From contig JBBITW010000127.1 in NCBI GenBank assembly GCA_037440525.1, positions 1-10,555 of the forward strand: DNA of 10,555 nucleotides. Direction: 5' to 3'. A program made the translations under genes and the position numbers. Under the pieces are notes generated by a model, which was not told the origin of the DNA, ran no database searches, and saw only the letters and a program-made list of their open reading frames with translations. This document shows, in pieces, positions 1 through 6,221 of the stretch; positions within the stretch are counted from its first letter, which is position 1; each line of letters starts with the position of its first letter. The DNA comes from JBBITW01 sp037440525 (lineage in GTDB: Bacteria > Desulfobacterota > BSN033 > UBA1163).

Positions 1-275
1 CTTTGCGGTATGACGACCTGAAAGATTTTATTCAATGCTACAACCCGGAGAATCGGTGGGAAAGAAAAGAAACCGAGCGGTTTAAAGCATTTACCTATGA
101 TGAATTGATGCAGAGGGATAAGGTGAGCCTCGACATATTCTGGTTGAAAGACGAAAGCCTTGAGGACTCGGAAAACCTCCCCCCACCAGACATCATCGCC
201 AGGGACATTGCAGATAATTTGGAGTCAGCCTTGGAACAGTTTAGTGGCATTTATGAGGATTTGGGACACGAGTGA
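1..275 (+). CDS. hsdM: Type I restriction-modification DNA methyltransferase subunit M, C-terminal fragment
   Basis: This is the 3' end of a gene that enters from the left edge, so only about the last 90 residues are visible. The frame is open to the window edge, and the apparent TTG start at position 3 is an internal leucine (LRYDDLKDF). The peptide contains the CYNPENRWERKETERFKAF stretch followed by a short acidic helix ending in EQF. I recognise this as the C-terminal part of HsdM-type N6-adenine methylases. The catalytic NPPY motif and SAM-binding region lie outside the window. In type I systems HsdM methylates adenine in a bipartite site chosen by HsdS. Here the next gene is not an hsdS but a small nuclease-like gene that overlaps the hsdM stop by 4 bases (GTGA), which suggests translational coupling. 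I am confident of the family; whether the system is functional cannot be judged. Confidence 0.82.
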   Translation, partial: LRYDDLKDFIQCYNPENRWERKETERFKAFTYDELMQRDKVSLDIFWLKDESLEDSENLPPPDIIARDIADNLESALEQFSGIYEDLGHE

Positions 276-610
276 CGATGGAATTTGATGAAATTAGCGA
301 AATAATTTTCGGGCAGTTAACACCAAAATTGGAAAGCAACCAGGGAGTGTCAATATTTGCGAAAGAAAGGGCGAAATTTGAAGGTTGGTTAAAAGTGGAA
401 TTGTGCGATAGTTTACTGAAATACTATCAGGTTGTGCCCGAAAATAATAGGGTTGATATTACTTTCAATGGCTGGGCAATAGAGCTTAAAACGGTTAATA
501 CCAACATTCGATATGAAAATGTAAAAAAGGGAAAAGCTGAGGGTCAGGTCTACACTTTTGACAATATACTCTTTAGAAATAAAAGCCAAGGGTCAAAATG
601 TAGAAGATAA
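272..610 (+). CDS. Small PD-(D/E)XK nuclease-like protein next to hsdM, probably truncated
   Basis: The gene encodes 112 residues. A GTG start at 272 overlaps the hsdM stop (GTGA); ATG 278 is an equally plausible start. After a helix with a conserved-looking glutamate (FEGWLKVELCDSL, about residues 35-47) comes VDITFNGWAIELKTV (about 61-75). The Asp, 9-11 residues, Glu-x-Lys spacing fits the core of PD-(D/E)XK restriction nucleases, and the position beside a methylase agrees. After NIRYENVKK the sequence becomes low in recognisable character and ends in RNKSQGSKCRR, which looks like an out-of-frame tail. A different frame remains open from 525 to a TGA at 678-680. It reads a credible helical end (NVEDKIVQMGTILSQLKKDL), so a frameshift or small deletion near the 3' end is likely. 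It could be an inactive remnant. The nuclease call rests on this short motif only; I do not recognise a named enzyme. Confidence 0.5.
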   Translation: MTMEFDEISEIIFGQLTPKLESNQGVSIFAKERAKFEGWLKVELCDSLLKYYQVVPENNRVDITFNGWAIELKTVNTNIRYENVKKGKAEGQVYTFDNILFRNKSQGSKCRR

Positions 611-680
611 GATTGTCCAGATGGGGACAATTTTATCACAATTAAAAAAGGACCTTAAATCTATTGAACTACCCAATTGA
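588..680 (+). pseudogene. Possible out-of-frame 3' tail of the nuclease-like gene
   Basis: In the frame +1 relative to the preceding small gene, an open stretch ends at a TGA at 678-680. It encodes a lysine-rich amphipathic helix with regular leucine and isoleucine spacing (KIVQMGTILSQLKKDLKSIE). It has no start codon or ribosome site of its own suited to an independent gene. It therefore looks like the displaced C-terminus of the upstream frame, or the end of a different gene joined by a deletion. A chance open frame of this length is also possible. Confidence 0.35.
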
Positions 681-686
681 TTTTTT

Positions 687-761
<75 letters not shown>

Positions 762-770
762 CATTGTAGA

Positions 771-800
771 ATAATTACCATTTTTTAAACCAATCGTCAA
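771..800 (-). promoter_or_regulatory. Candidate promoter of tRNA-Thr
   Basis: On the minus strand TTGACG (795-800) is followed after 18 bases by AATTAT (771-776). This is 5/6 and 4/6 to the sigma-70 hexamers and would start transcription a few bases ahead of the mature tRNA 5' end at 761. The position is right for a short tRNA leader. The -10 box is weak, so confidence is moderate. Confidence 0.4.
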
Positions 801-971
801 TTACTGAGTTCACAGTGTTGTAGCTCAGACACTGAACTTCAGACTTTAGACACCAGACCTTTTATGGATTTCCCAATCTCTATAAAAATAATAGAGGGCC
901 GCTCAATTTAGGAAATTGTTAATTTTCAAATCTAATGTCTGATGCCATTCGTCTTACTTTCTGAAACAAAG

Positions 972-1000
972 TTGACCCTAATTTTGATTCATGTTATTTT
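972..1000 (+). promoter_or_regulatory. Candidate promoter for the membrane protein gene at 1096
   Basis: TTGACC (972-977) is separated by 17 bases from TATTTT (995-1000). The -35 box matches 5/6, the -10 box 4/6, and the spacing is ideal. It would give a leader of about 90 bases. The AT-rich region around 1036-1080 offers other possible -10 boxes without good -35 partners. Confidence 0.35.
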
Positions 1001-1095
1001 GGCTAAGGGTTTAGCTATTATGGATTAGAAGGCGTTTAAAAAATTTATAAATATTTTTTCCCTCATTAATTTATTATTCTAAAAAGAGACTCCAA

Positions 1096-2055
1096 GTGGT
1101 TAAACAGATTTCGATCTCCATCTCTGTGACTATTTTGATTCTCCTCCTGCTCTTTACACAGATATCAATTGAAGAAATTATAAATCTTTTAAAAAACATT
1201 GATCCCCTTTGGATAATCATTGGCTCAATTTGCTACCTCCTTGCCATATTCTGTCAGGCATTAAGGTTTAGATATTTGATTTATTCAAAAGATATTTCTA
1301 TCCTGAATCTCTTTAGAATCTCCATCCTTTATAATTTAGCCAATATGATCCTCCCTTCAAAGATGGGAGAGCTTTCATATCCCTTTCTTTTAACAAAAGT
1401 TAGCACTCTAAATATTACTGAAGGATTGACCTCGCTCATTGCCTCACGGGTTTATGACCTTTTAACAATCCTAATGATATTTTTATTTGCTTCTATAGGA
1501 TTTCAAGGCATTTTTAAGATAAAATTATTTTTTATCATATTATTCATTCTCCTTCTCATAGGTTTAATAACTCTGCTCTTCTTCTATATGCCTTCCATCT
1601 TAATGTTATTCTGGAATATTTTGAGACATATCTTTAAATGGATTGGGATCAAGAATCAAAAGTATATTCAATGGGTGCAAAAAAAGATTTATGAGATAGC
1701 AGAGGATTTTTATGCCATTAAGGCCAAAAGGATATTTCTTCCTGTTATAGTGACAAGCCTATCACTATGGGGAATCATCTTCTTTGTATTCTATTTATTT
1801 CTAAAAGGAATCGGTATTGGAATTCCATTTCTTAAAGTTATATTTGGATCCACGATAGGCCTTATTTCGAGTTCATTACCTATCAGTGCAATCGGGAACT
1901 GGGGAACGCTTGAGGCAGGATGGGCATTAGGATTTCTACTCTTAGAGTTTCCCAAGGAGAAGGCAATTGCTACAGGATTTAGTATTCATATTCTTATTAC
2001 TCTCCTCTTAATCCTCGCAGGTATTATTAGCTGGTTTACATTGAAAAAACGCTGA
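1096..2055 (+). CDS. Polytopic membrane protein, LPG_synthase_TM / UPF0104 (YbhN-like) family
   Basis: The 319-residue product is strongly hydrophobic, with roughly eight membrane segments. The first is at about residues 5-23, the second at 37-57, and the last at about 295-315. Features typical of this family are the ALRFRYLI stretch after the second helix, the MILPSKMGELSYPFLL motif (about residues 88-103) and the GNWGTLEAGWALGF motif (about 271-284). The length fits the stand-alone family of about 300-340 residues. It lacks the large cytoplasmic aminoacyl-transfer domain of MprF, so it should not be called a lysyl-PG synthase. Members act in, or are proposed for, lipid or lipid-linked precursor translocation. 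The GTG start at 1096 is the only start codon in frame before an upstream stop, and its ribosome site is poor. It is monocistronic, closed by a hairpin at 2054-2093. A role with the sphingolipid genes 5 kb away is speculation. Confidence 0.8.
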   Translation: MVKQISISISVTILILLLLFTQISIEEIINLLKNIDPLWIIIGSICYLLAIFCQALRFRYLIYSKDISILNLFRISILYNLANMILPSKMGELSYPFLLTKVSTLNITEGLTSLIASRVYDLLTILMIFLFASIGFQGIFKIKLFFIILFILLLIGLITLLFFYMPSILMLFWNILRHIFKWIGIKNQKYIQWVQKKIYEIAEDFYAIKAKRIFLPVIVTSLSLWGIIFFVFYLFLKGIGIGIPFLKVIFGSTIGLISSSLPISAIGNWGTLEAGWALGFLLLEFPKEKAIATGFSIHILITLLLILAGIISWFTLKKR

Positions 2056-2093
2056 AGCCCCCTCTTTAAATAGGGCTGATCGGAGGGGACTTC
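2041..2093 (-). terminator. Rho-independent terminator of the cysteine-rich protein gene, shared with the convergent gene
   Basis: GAAGCCCCCTC (2054-2064) pairs with GAGGGGACTTC (2083-2093) over 11 positions with one mismatch, around an 18-base loop. On the minus strand the stem is followed, after AGCG, by a run of six T (plus-strand AAAAAA at 2044-2049). It therefore best serves transcripts arriving from the gene at 2129-2416. No T run follows on the plus strand. The stem begins inside the stop codon of the membrane protein gene. An alternative inner pairing AGCCC/GGGCT is also possible. Confidence 0.7.
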
Positions 2094-2128
2094 TATGAAA
2101 TAATGATTCAAATCTCAATAGGACCAGA

Positions 2129-2416
2129 TCAAACCCTCTGACTTACATTTCGTTTTGAAGCTTTCAAAGGGTTCAACTTGAAGTTATCCTCCTTAACTTC
2201 CTTTTTGATATGGGTGGCAAAATTGCAAGGCCCCTTTGCCCATTTCAAACTTGGTTCACAATAGGTCTTGCAATAAAGGCCTGTAGGATACTCCACAACC
2301 CTTTCACACCCTTTACAGGATTCAACGATGGGATAGCATCTCCCACCATTGTAGGAACAGCCGTTCTTCTTCATGAAGATACATTCTGTTCCAGGCTTTA
2401 CGGTTTGACAAACCAT
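2129..2416 (-). CDS. PxxKW family cysteine-rich protein
   Basis: The gene encodes a 95-residue soluble protein with nine cysteines in the first two thirds (C3, C12, C20, C27, C34, C37, C49, C53, C64), followed by a lysine-rich tail. The spacing includes a CxxC pair (C34/C37). The segment EPSLKWAKGPCNFATH (residues 54-69) carries the Pro-x-x-Lys-Trp signature that names the family. I recognise it from deltaproteobacterial genomes; its biochemical role is not known to me. The cysteine pattern suggests bound metal, probably zinc or an iron-sulfur centre, and there is no signal peptide. The ATG at 2416 has a purine-rich ribosome site (AAGGGGG) about 9 bases upstream. The C-terminal 20 residues look less conserved in character. 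It stands alone and is divergent from the NlpC/P60 gene. Confidence 0.85.
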   Translation of the reverse strand: MVCQTVKPGTECIFMKKNGCSYNGGRCYPIVESCKGCERVVEYPTGLYCKTYCEPSLKWAKGPCNFATHIKKEVKEDNFKLNPLKASKRNVSQRV

Positions 2417-2443
2417 GGCGATCTACCCCCTTTCCTTTTGGAT

Positions 2444-2469
2444 TGATTTTCTAAATCTATTGAAAATCA
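2444..2469. repeat. Perfect inverted repeat in the divergent intergenic region
   Basis: TGATTTTC (2444-2451) and GAAAATCA (2462-2469) are perfect 8-base arms around a 10-base AT-only-plus-one-C spacer. The element lies between the divergent starts of the cysteine-rich protein gene (2416) and the NlpC/P60 gene. The centre-to-centre distance of about 18 bases allows a dimeric regulator to bind. It could instead be a chance palindrome in AT-rich DNA. Confidence 0.4.
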
Positions 2470-2498
2470 TAAATATTTATTGTTTAATTAAGTGACAC

Positions 2499-2536
2499 AA
2501 AAAAAAGAGCTACCATTTTGGTAACTCAATTTTTTA
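2499..2536 (+). terminator. Terminator-like hairpin with A and T tracts, upstream of the NlpC/P60 gene
   Basis: GAGCTACC (2507-2514) pairs with GGTAACTC (2520-2527) with one C-A mismatch and a 5-base loop. A run of eight A precedes it (2499-2506) and six T follow (2530-2535), the pattern of a bidirectional intrinsic terminator. It sits between divergent genes, so no coding transcript ends here in the usual way. It may insulate the NlpC/P60 promoter from upstream transcription. Confidence 0.5.
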
Positions 2537-2542
2537 TATAAT
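2537..2542 (+). promoter_or_regulatory. Candidate -10 box for the NlpC/P60 gene
   Basis: A perfect TATAAT lies directly after the T run of the hairpin and would start a transcript about 20 bases before ATG 2569. No good -35 hexamer is found at 16-18 bases, because that position falls in the hairpin loop. The surrounding DNA is almost entirely A and T, so a chance match is possible. Confidence 0.35.
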
Positions 2543-2568
2543 ATATTTTTTCATTTTTGTCAAATAAA

Positions 2569-3984
2569 ATGAATCGTTTTTGGTTATTTACAATTATTTT
2601 AATGTTCAGCCTTTTACATTCAGCCTCAATCAATCCCTCAAAAATATTCGCCTCAAATCTTCTTCCCAATGTCTCTCTGAAAATGGAAGACCCTTACTTC
2701 TGGATTAAAAAGATAAAGAACCCTCATCTCATCTTATTAACACCTGACCAGATTAATAAAATGAACGAAGAAAACCTAAAGAGGGGCGATCTTTACTTAT
2801 ATGATGTCAAGACAATGAAAGAGGATTGGAGTAAAGTTGAGATAATAAACCTTTTAAAAGAGGATTGGGAAGGTTTTGGAAGGACTGAAGAGGTTCGATA
2901 TGGGAGAAATGGCAAGGCACTGGATGACTCTTTCTGGAGTAGATTAAAAGAGAATTTTAATGAGAAAGGCTTGAGAGAAAATAATCATATTCTTTTTGCA
3001 TTTACAGTCAGGCGCACAGATATTAGAGTCTTCCCAACTGATGAGGTATCAATGATCACCCCCAACAATTTCGAATTTGACCGATTTCAACACTCTGCTA
3101 TCCCACCAGGGGTACTTATCGGCATTTACCATTTTAGTCGCGACAATCTCTGGGCCTATACACAAACCCCATTCATACGTGGTTGGATCCGCACAGAAGA
3201 TATTGCTATCGCAGGGAATAAAAATGAAGCCATTGATTTTATAAACTTTGATGAAAAGTTGGTTGTTACTGGGAATTTTATCAAGGTATATGCTGATCCA
3301 TTTTTTAAAAAGAAAGCCTTTCACACTCAGATGGGCTCAACCTTTCCCCTCATAAGCTTTCCTGAAAAAAGAAAAAAACAGATTTCAAAATATGTGATCA
3401 GGATACCACTAAGAAAAGGTAATGGAGAATTAACCATGAGGGAAGGTTATATTAGAGAGTTTGAAGATGTCCATCGGGGATTTCTTCCTTATACCCAGCA
3501 AAATATCGCCCTTCAGGCCTTTAAGATGCTTCATTCACCTTATGGCTGGGGAGAGATGTTTGGTGGAAGAGACTGCTCCCGATTTATCATGGATATATTT
3601 AATACATTTGGTATTCTCATGCCACGTAACTCAGCCCTTCAGTCAAAGATTGGATTGAGTCTCGGATCATTCGAAGGGGAAACGAGGGAAGGAAAAAAGA
3701 AGGTCCTTGAGATCGCAAATCCTTTTGCAACCCTTCTTCGAATGCCAGGGCATATTATGCTCTATCTTGGCAAACATAACGAAAGATATTATGTTATACA
3801 TAGTATCTGGGGGACTCAGATTGGTGGAGGATGGTTCGATCCTGTGATAGAAAAGATTGGAAAGGTGGTTGTATCTGATCTTGAACTGGGGAGTAAGGGA
3901 CCATATGGCTCATTACTGGATCGGATTACAGATATTCAATTTATAGGTCCAAATTGCTTTAAAGGATCATTCAACCAAAGGTAG
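2569..3984 (+). CDS. Exported NlpC/P60 cell-wall endopeptidase with N-terminal and tandem SH3b domains
   Basis: From ATG 2569 the product has 471 residues and opens with a signal peptide (MNRF, a hydrophobic core to about residue 20). A TTG at 2557 would add four residues but would spoil the signal sequence's compact start; neither start has a clear ribosome site. After an N-terminal helical domain (about 35-140) come two SH3b-like segments (about 142-215 and 225-300) and a C-terminal NlpC/P60 domain (about 310-450). The catalytic cysteine is C336 in GGRDCSRFIMDIF, with H395 in PGHIMLYLG and H411 in VIHSIWG. This order (N_NLPC_P60, SH3b1, SH3b2, NlpC/P60) is known from secreted gamma-D-glutamyl-diamino acid endopeptidases of Desulfovibrio-like bacteria. 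It should cut peptidoglycan stem peptides in the periplasm. All three catalytic residues are present, so activity is expected. A small gene follows after 19 bases. Confidence 0.88.
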   Translation: MNRFWLFTIILMFSLLHSASINPSKIFASNLLPNVSLKMEDPYFWIKKIKNPHLILLTPDQINKMNEENLKRGDLYLYDVKTMKEDWSKVEIINLLKEDWEGFGRTEEVRYGRNGKALDDSFWSRLKENFNEKGLRENNHILFAFTVRRTDIRVFPTDEVSMITPNNFEFDRFQHSAIPPGVLIGIYHFSRDNLWAYTQTPFIRGWIRTEDIAIAGNKNEAIDFINFDEKLVVTGNFIKVYADPFFKKKAFHTQMGSTFPLISFPEKRKKQISKYVIRIPLRKGNGELTMREGYIREFEDVHRGFLPYTQQNIALQAFKMLHSPYGWGEMFGGRDCSRFIMDIFNTFGILMPRNSALQSKIGLSLGSFEGETREGKKKVLEIANPFATLLRMPGHIMLYLGKHNERYYVIHSIWGTQIGGGWFDPVIEKIGKVVVSDLELGSKGPYGSLLDRITDIQFIGPNCFKGSFNQR

Positions 3985-4003
3985 ATTCTATAAAGAGAGT
4001 AAG

Positions 4004-4249
4004 ATGGGCACTGAAGAGCAAAAAATTGAGGAAGAGAACCGAAGAATACGCTTTTTAAGATTTCTCATCGATTTCTCAATACTCTCCATTCAAGAGGATG
4101 ATCTCTCCTATGAGGATTCGATGAAATTGATAGAAGATGCCAAACGCGTAGCCTTAAACCTCTTCCCGGGAAAGGAAGATACATTTGAATTAATCTATAG
4201 GCCAAGGTTCAAAAGGGTCCTCAAGGAAAGGTTCGGTCATATCCCTTAG
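4004..4249 (+). CDS. Small helical protein of unknown function
   Basis: The 81-residue product is charged and probably all-helical, with no membrane segment, no cysteines and no motif that I recognise. It is rich in Glu, Arg and Lys at the N-terminus (EEQKIEEENRRIRFLRFL), followed by a mixed helix (SYEDSMKLIEDAKRVALNLFPG) and a basic C-terminus (YRPRFKRVLKERFG). ATG 4004 lies 19 bases after the NlpC/P60 stop with AAAGAGAG just upstream, so co-transcription with that gene is likely. Amino-acid composition and ribosome site support a real gene. Its association with a cell-wall enzyme may be only positional. Confidence 0.65.
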   Translation: MGTEEQKIEEENRRIRFLRFLIDFSILSIQEDDLSYEDSMKLIEDAKRVALNLFPGKEDTFELIYRPRFKRVLKERFGHIP

Positions 4250-4253
4250 CTTA

Positions 4254-4272
4254 TTTTTCTAAATCAGAAAAA
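4254..4272. terminator. Weak AT-only hairpin behind the small gene
   Basis: TTTTTCT (4254-4260) and AGAAAAA (4266-4272) form a perfect 7-bp inverted repeat with a 5-base loop, 4 bases after the stop codon. Nearly all pairs are A-T, and no T run follows on the plus strand. It is at best a weak terminator or pause site between convergent genes. Confidence 0.3.
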
Positions 4273-4273
4273 G

Positions 4274-4333
4274 GAGACCTCTGAAAAAGTTCTGAAATTA
4301 CTTGGGAGGTAGAATTCCAAACCCTTCGAATGC
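4274..4333 (+). repeat. Dispersed 60-base repeat, copy 1
   Basis: This segment matches 10484-10543 in the same orientation at 53 of 60 positions without gaps. Strictly shared blocks include CTCTGAAAAAGT, GGGAGGTAG and TTCCAAACCCTTCGAATGC. It lies between the convergent ends of the small gene and proS. On the minus strand both copies read AFEGFG-x-LPP in one frame, but this copy has a TAA shortly afterwards. Next to it, GGGAGGT (4304-4310) can pair with ACCTCCC (4345-4351). It is probably a short non-coding repeat or an end fragment of a larger element. Confidence 0.85.
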
Positions 4334-4374
4334 TTTTCCACTCCACCTCCCCAGTCTATAAGACCTCATAAGGG

Positions 4375-6105
4375 TTAAACCGGAGAGGAGATTTCCTTAT
4401 CTATCATCTCTTTTACTTTAGAGACAACATCCTCTTTCTTCAATAAAATGGTCTCTCCGGTCATCCTCCTTCTCACCTCTACAAGCCCTTTCTTTAAATT
4501 TTTCTCTCCGAGGGTCACTCTCAATGGTATACCGATAAGATCTCCATCTTTGAATTTGACCCCAGGAGTCTCTTCCCTGTCATCGTAAAGAACCTCTATC
4601 CCTTTCTCTAACAATTCCTTATAAAGCTGTTCAGCCACCTCACTTAAGGCCGCAATTTTAATATTCACTGGAAGAAGGAGAACCTGAAATGGAGCAATGG
4701 CCATTGGAAATACAATCCCATTTTCATCGTAATACTGTTCGATCGCAGCTGCAACAGTCCTTCCTACTCCTATCCCATAACATCCCATCACAATCTCCCT
4801 CTCTCTTCCTTGCTCGTCGAGATATGTCGCACCCATTGACTTACTATACTTTGTCCCGAGTTTAAATGTGTGCCCCACCTCGATCCCCTTGTCAATCCTT
4901 GTCTCCCCTCCACACAGAGGACAGCAATCACCAGGGGAGAACTTTCTTATATCGACAAATCTCGATACTTCAAAATCTCGGCCGATATTGACATTTATAA
5001 AATGATTATCCTTCTCATTTGCCCCCGTAACAAAATTTTTCATCCTTTGAATATCAAGATCAGCAATGATCGGGATCGAAAGACCGAGGGGCCCTGCAAA
5101 TCCTTTTGGGGATTTCGTTACTTCTTCAATTGTCTCCTCCCCTGCAAGGAGAAGATTCTCCACTTCCAAGAAGGCCTTTAACTTCTTCTCACTGACCTCA
5201 TGATCACCTCTTACAAGCACTGCCACAGAACCTTTTTCAGTTTCGAAGATCAATGTCTTTACTAATTTCTCCCGTGAGATGGAAAGGAATTCAGTTACAT
5301 CCTCAACACTCTTCTTCTCGGGTGTATAAACCTTCTGTATGGGTTTTAATATCTCTTGAGGTTGAATTGAAATTACATCATCTGTTCTCCTAAATTCTGC
5401 CCTCTCTATGTTTGAAGCATATGAGCAAGATTTACAGCTTATAATCGTTTCTTCCCCGGTCTCTGCCAGAACCATGAATTCGTGAGAATAGGTTCCTCCA
5501 ATCAAACCAGATTCAGCCTCTACAACCTTAAACTTCAATCCGCATCGTGTAAAAATACGTTTATAGGTATCCACCATCTTTCTATAACTTTCGTCTTCTC
5601 CTTTTTCATCGATATCGAAACTGTAGGCATCCTTCATGATAAATTCCCTTGCCCTCATTACACCAAAACGGGGGCGAATCTCGTCTCGGAACTTTGTTTG
5701 AATCTGATAAAGATTGATCGGCATCTGACGATAAGAACGTATTTCTCTTCGGGCTATATCTGTAATGACTTCTTCATGGGTAGGTCCAAGGCAACAATCC
5801 CGATTATGACGATCCTTAAACCTTGCCAATTCCTTTCCATACTCATCCCATCGATGGGTCTCCTGCCATAGCTCAGATGGCTGAACAAATGGAAGTAGAA
5901 CCTCAATAGCGCCTGCCCTGTTCATCTCTTCACGAATGATATTCTCAACCTTTCTAATAGATCGAAGTCCCAGTGGCAAATAGCTATAAATTCCTGATGT
6001 GAGTTTCCTTATCATTCCTGCCCTAAGCATCAATTTATGGCTCGGGACTTCTGCCTCCGTTGGAACCTCTCTCAAAGTGGGAATCAAATACTTTGTATAT
6101 CTCAT
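4375..6105 (-). CDS. proS: Prolyl-tRNA synthetase, bacterial type with editing domain
   Basis: The enzyme charges tRNA-Pro with proline in the cytoplasm. The 576-residue length is usual for the bacterial form. Class II motif 2 is visible around residues 139-160 (KFRDEIRPRFGVMRAREF), preceded by the proline-recognition GPTHEEV (107-113), and motif 3 is GIGVGRTVAAAIEQ (444-457, Arg449). A YbaK-like insertion for hydrolysis of Ala-tRNA-Pro spans about residues 245-385. It contains the lysine of VKTL (K283) and the GFAGPLGL loop. CxxC pairs flank it (CKSC 224-227 and CPLC 395-398), followed by KGIEVGHTFKLGTKYS. The anticodon-binding domain fills the C-terminus. ATG 6105 has GGAGG 7 bases upstream. 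It is divergent from the PAP2 gene and appears monocistronic. Confidence 0.98.
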   Translation of the reverse strand: MRYTKYLIPTLREVPTEAEVPSHKLMLRAGMIRKLTSGIYSYLPLGLRSIRKVENIIREEMNRAGAIEVLLPFVQPSELWQETHRWDEYGKELARFKDRHNRDCCLGPTHEEVITDIARREIRSYRQMPINLYQIQTKFRDEIRPRFGVMRAREFIMKDAYSFDIDEKGEDESYRKMVDTYKRIFTRCGLKFKVVEAESGLIGGTYSHEFMVLAETGEETIISCKSCSYASNIERAEFRRTDDVISIQPQEILKPIQKVYTPEKKSVEDVTEFLSISREKLVKTLIFETEKGSVAVLVRGDHEVSEKKLKAFLEVENLLLAGEETIEEVTKSPKGFAGPLGLSIPIIADLDIQRMKNFVTGANEKDNHFINVNIGRDFEVSRFVDIRKFSPGDCCPLCGGETRIDKGIEVGHTFKLGTKYSKSMGATYLDEQGREREIVMGCYGIGVGRTVAAAIEQYYDENGIVFPMAIAPFQVLLLPVNIKIAALSEVAEQLYKELLEKGIEVLYDDREETPGVKFKDGDLIGIPLRVTLGEKNLKKGLVEVRRRMTGETILLKKEDVVSKVKEMIDKEISSPV

Positions 6106-6146
6106 TCCTCTACCTCCAAAAAAATTTTTTAAATATACTTAAGTCC

Positions 6147-6175
6147 TTGATTTTTGATTTTTATTGAAGTATAAA
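6147..6175 (+). promoter_or_regulatory. Candidate promoter of the PAP2 gene
   Basis: TTGATT (6147-6152), a 17-base spacer and TATAAA (6170-6175) match consensus at 4/6 and 5/6. The start would be near 6183, about 39 bases before ATG 6222. The -10 box shares bases 6170-6173 with the -10 box of the proS promoter on the other strand. Confidence 0.5.
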
Positions 6176-6196
6176 ATTTTGGTATATTTCTATCAA
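6168..6196 (-). promoter_or_regulatory. proS promoter
   Basis: On the minus strand TTGATA (6191-6196) and TATACT (6168-6173) are each 5/6 to consensus and separated by exactly 17 bases. Transcription would start near 6161, giving a leader of about 55 bases. It overlaps the -10 box of the opposing PAP2 promoter. Confidence 0.65.
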
Positions 6197-6221
6197 ACTA
6201 AACTTATTTTGCATTAAAATA

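Larger units (their letters stand above)
762..1095. other. Gene-free stretch with an imperfect stem-loop and short CAGAC-type repeats
   Basis: No credible coding frame is seen in these 334 bases. The left end carries the tRNA promoter. At 804-842 an imperfect hairpin is formed by CAGTGT (813-818) with ACACTG (829-834), plus outer pairs CTGA (804-807) and TCAG (839-842) with small bulges. From 826 to 858 the pentamer CAGAC recurs in slightly different settings (CAGACA, CAGACT, CAGACC), resembling a degenerate simple repeat. The right end is very AT-rich and leads into the next gene. Confidence 0.5.

Noticed and set aside
523..529. A AAA AAG heptamer, a classic -1 frameshift site, in frame in the nuclease-like gene
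   Set aside because: A -1 shift there meets a stop at 538-540 after three codons. The frame that continues to 680 would need a +1 shift, so programmed -1 frameshifting does not explain the tail.
826..858. Possible CRISPR-like repetition of CAGAC
   Set aside because: The units are only 5-6 bases and irregularly spaced; no 24-40-base repeats with uniform spacers occur anywhere in the window.
1096..2055. Annotation as MprF lysyl-phosphatidylglycerol synthase
   Set aside because: Only the membrane domain is present; the C-terminal aminoacyl-transfer domain is missing and the length fits the stand-alone UPF0104 family.
2210..2446. Plus-strand open frame of 78 codons
   Set aside because: It lies antisense to the PxxKW gene, whose cysteine pattern, ribosome site and terminator are convincing; the plus-strand peptide has no recognisable character.
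3049..3324. Minus-strand open frame inside the NlpC/P60 gene
   Set aside because: It is antisense to the SH3b region, with no ribosome site and no recognisable product.
4870..5181. Plus-strand open frame inside proS
   Set aside because: It is antisense to conserved proS domains with no ribosome site of its own. The same holds for 5482-5871.
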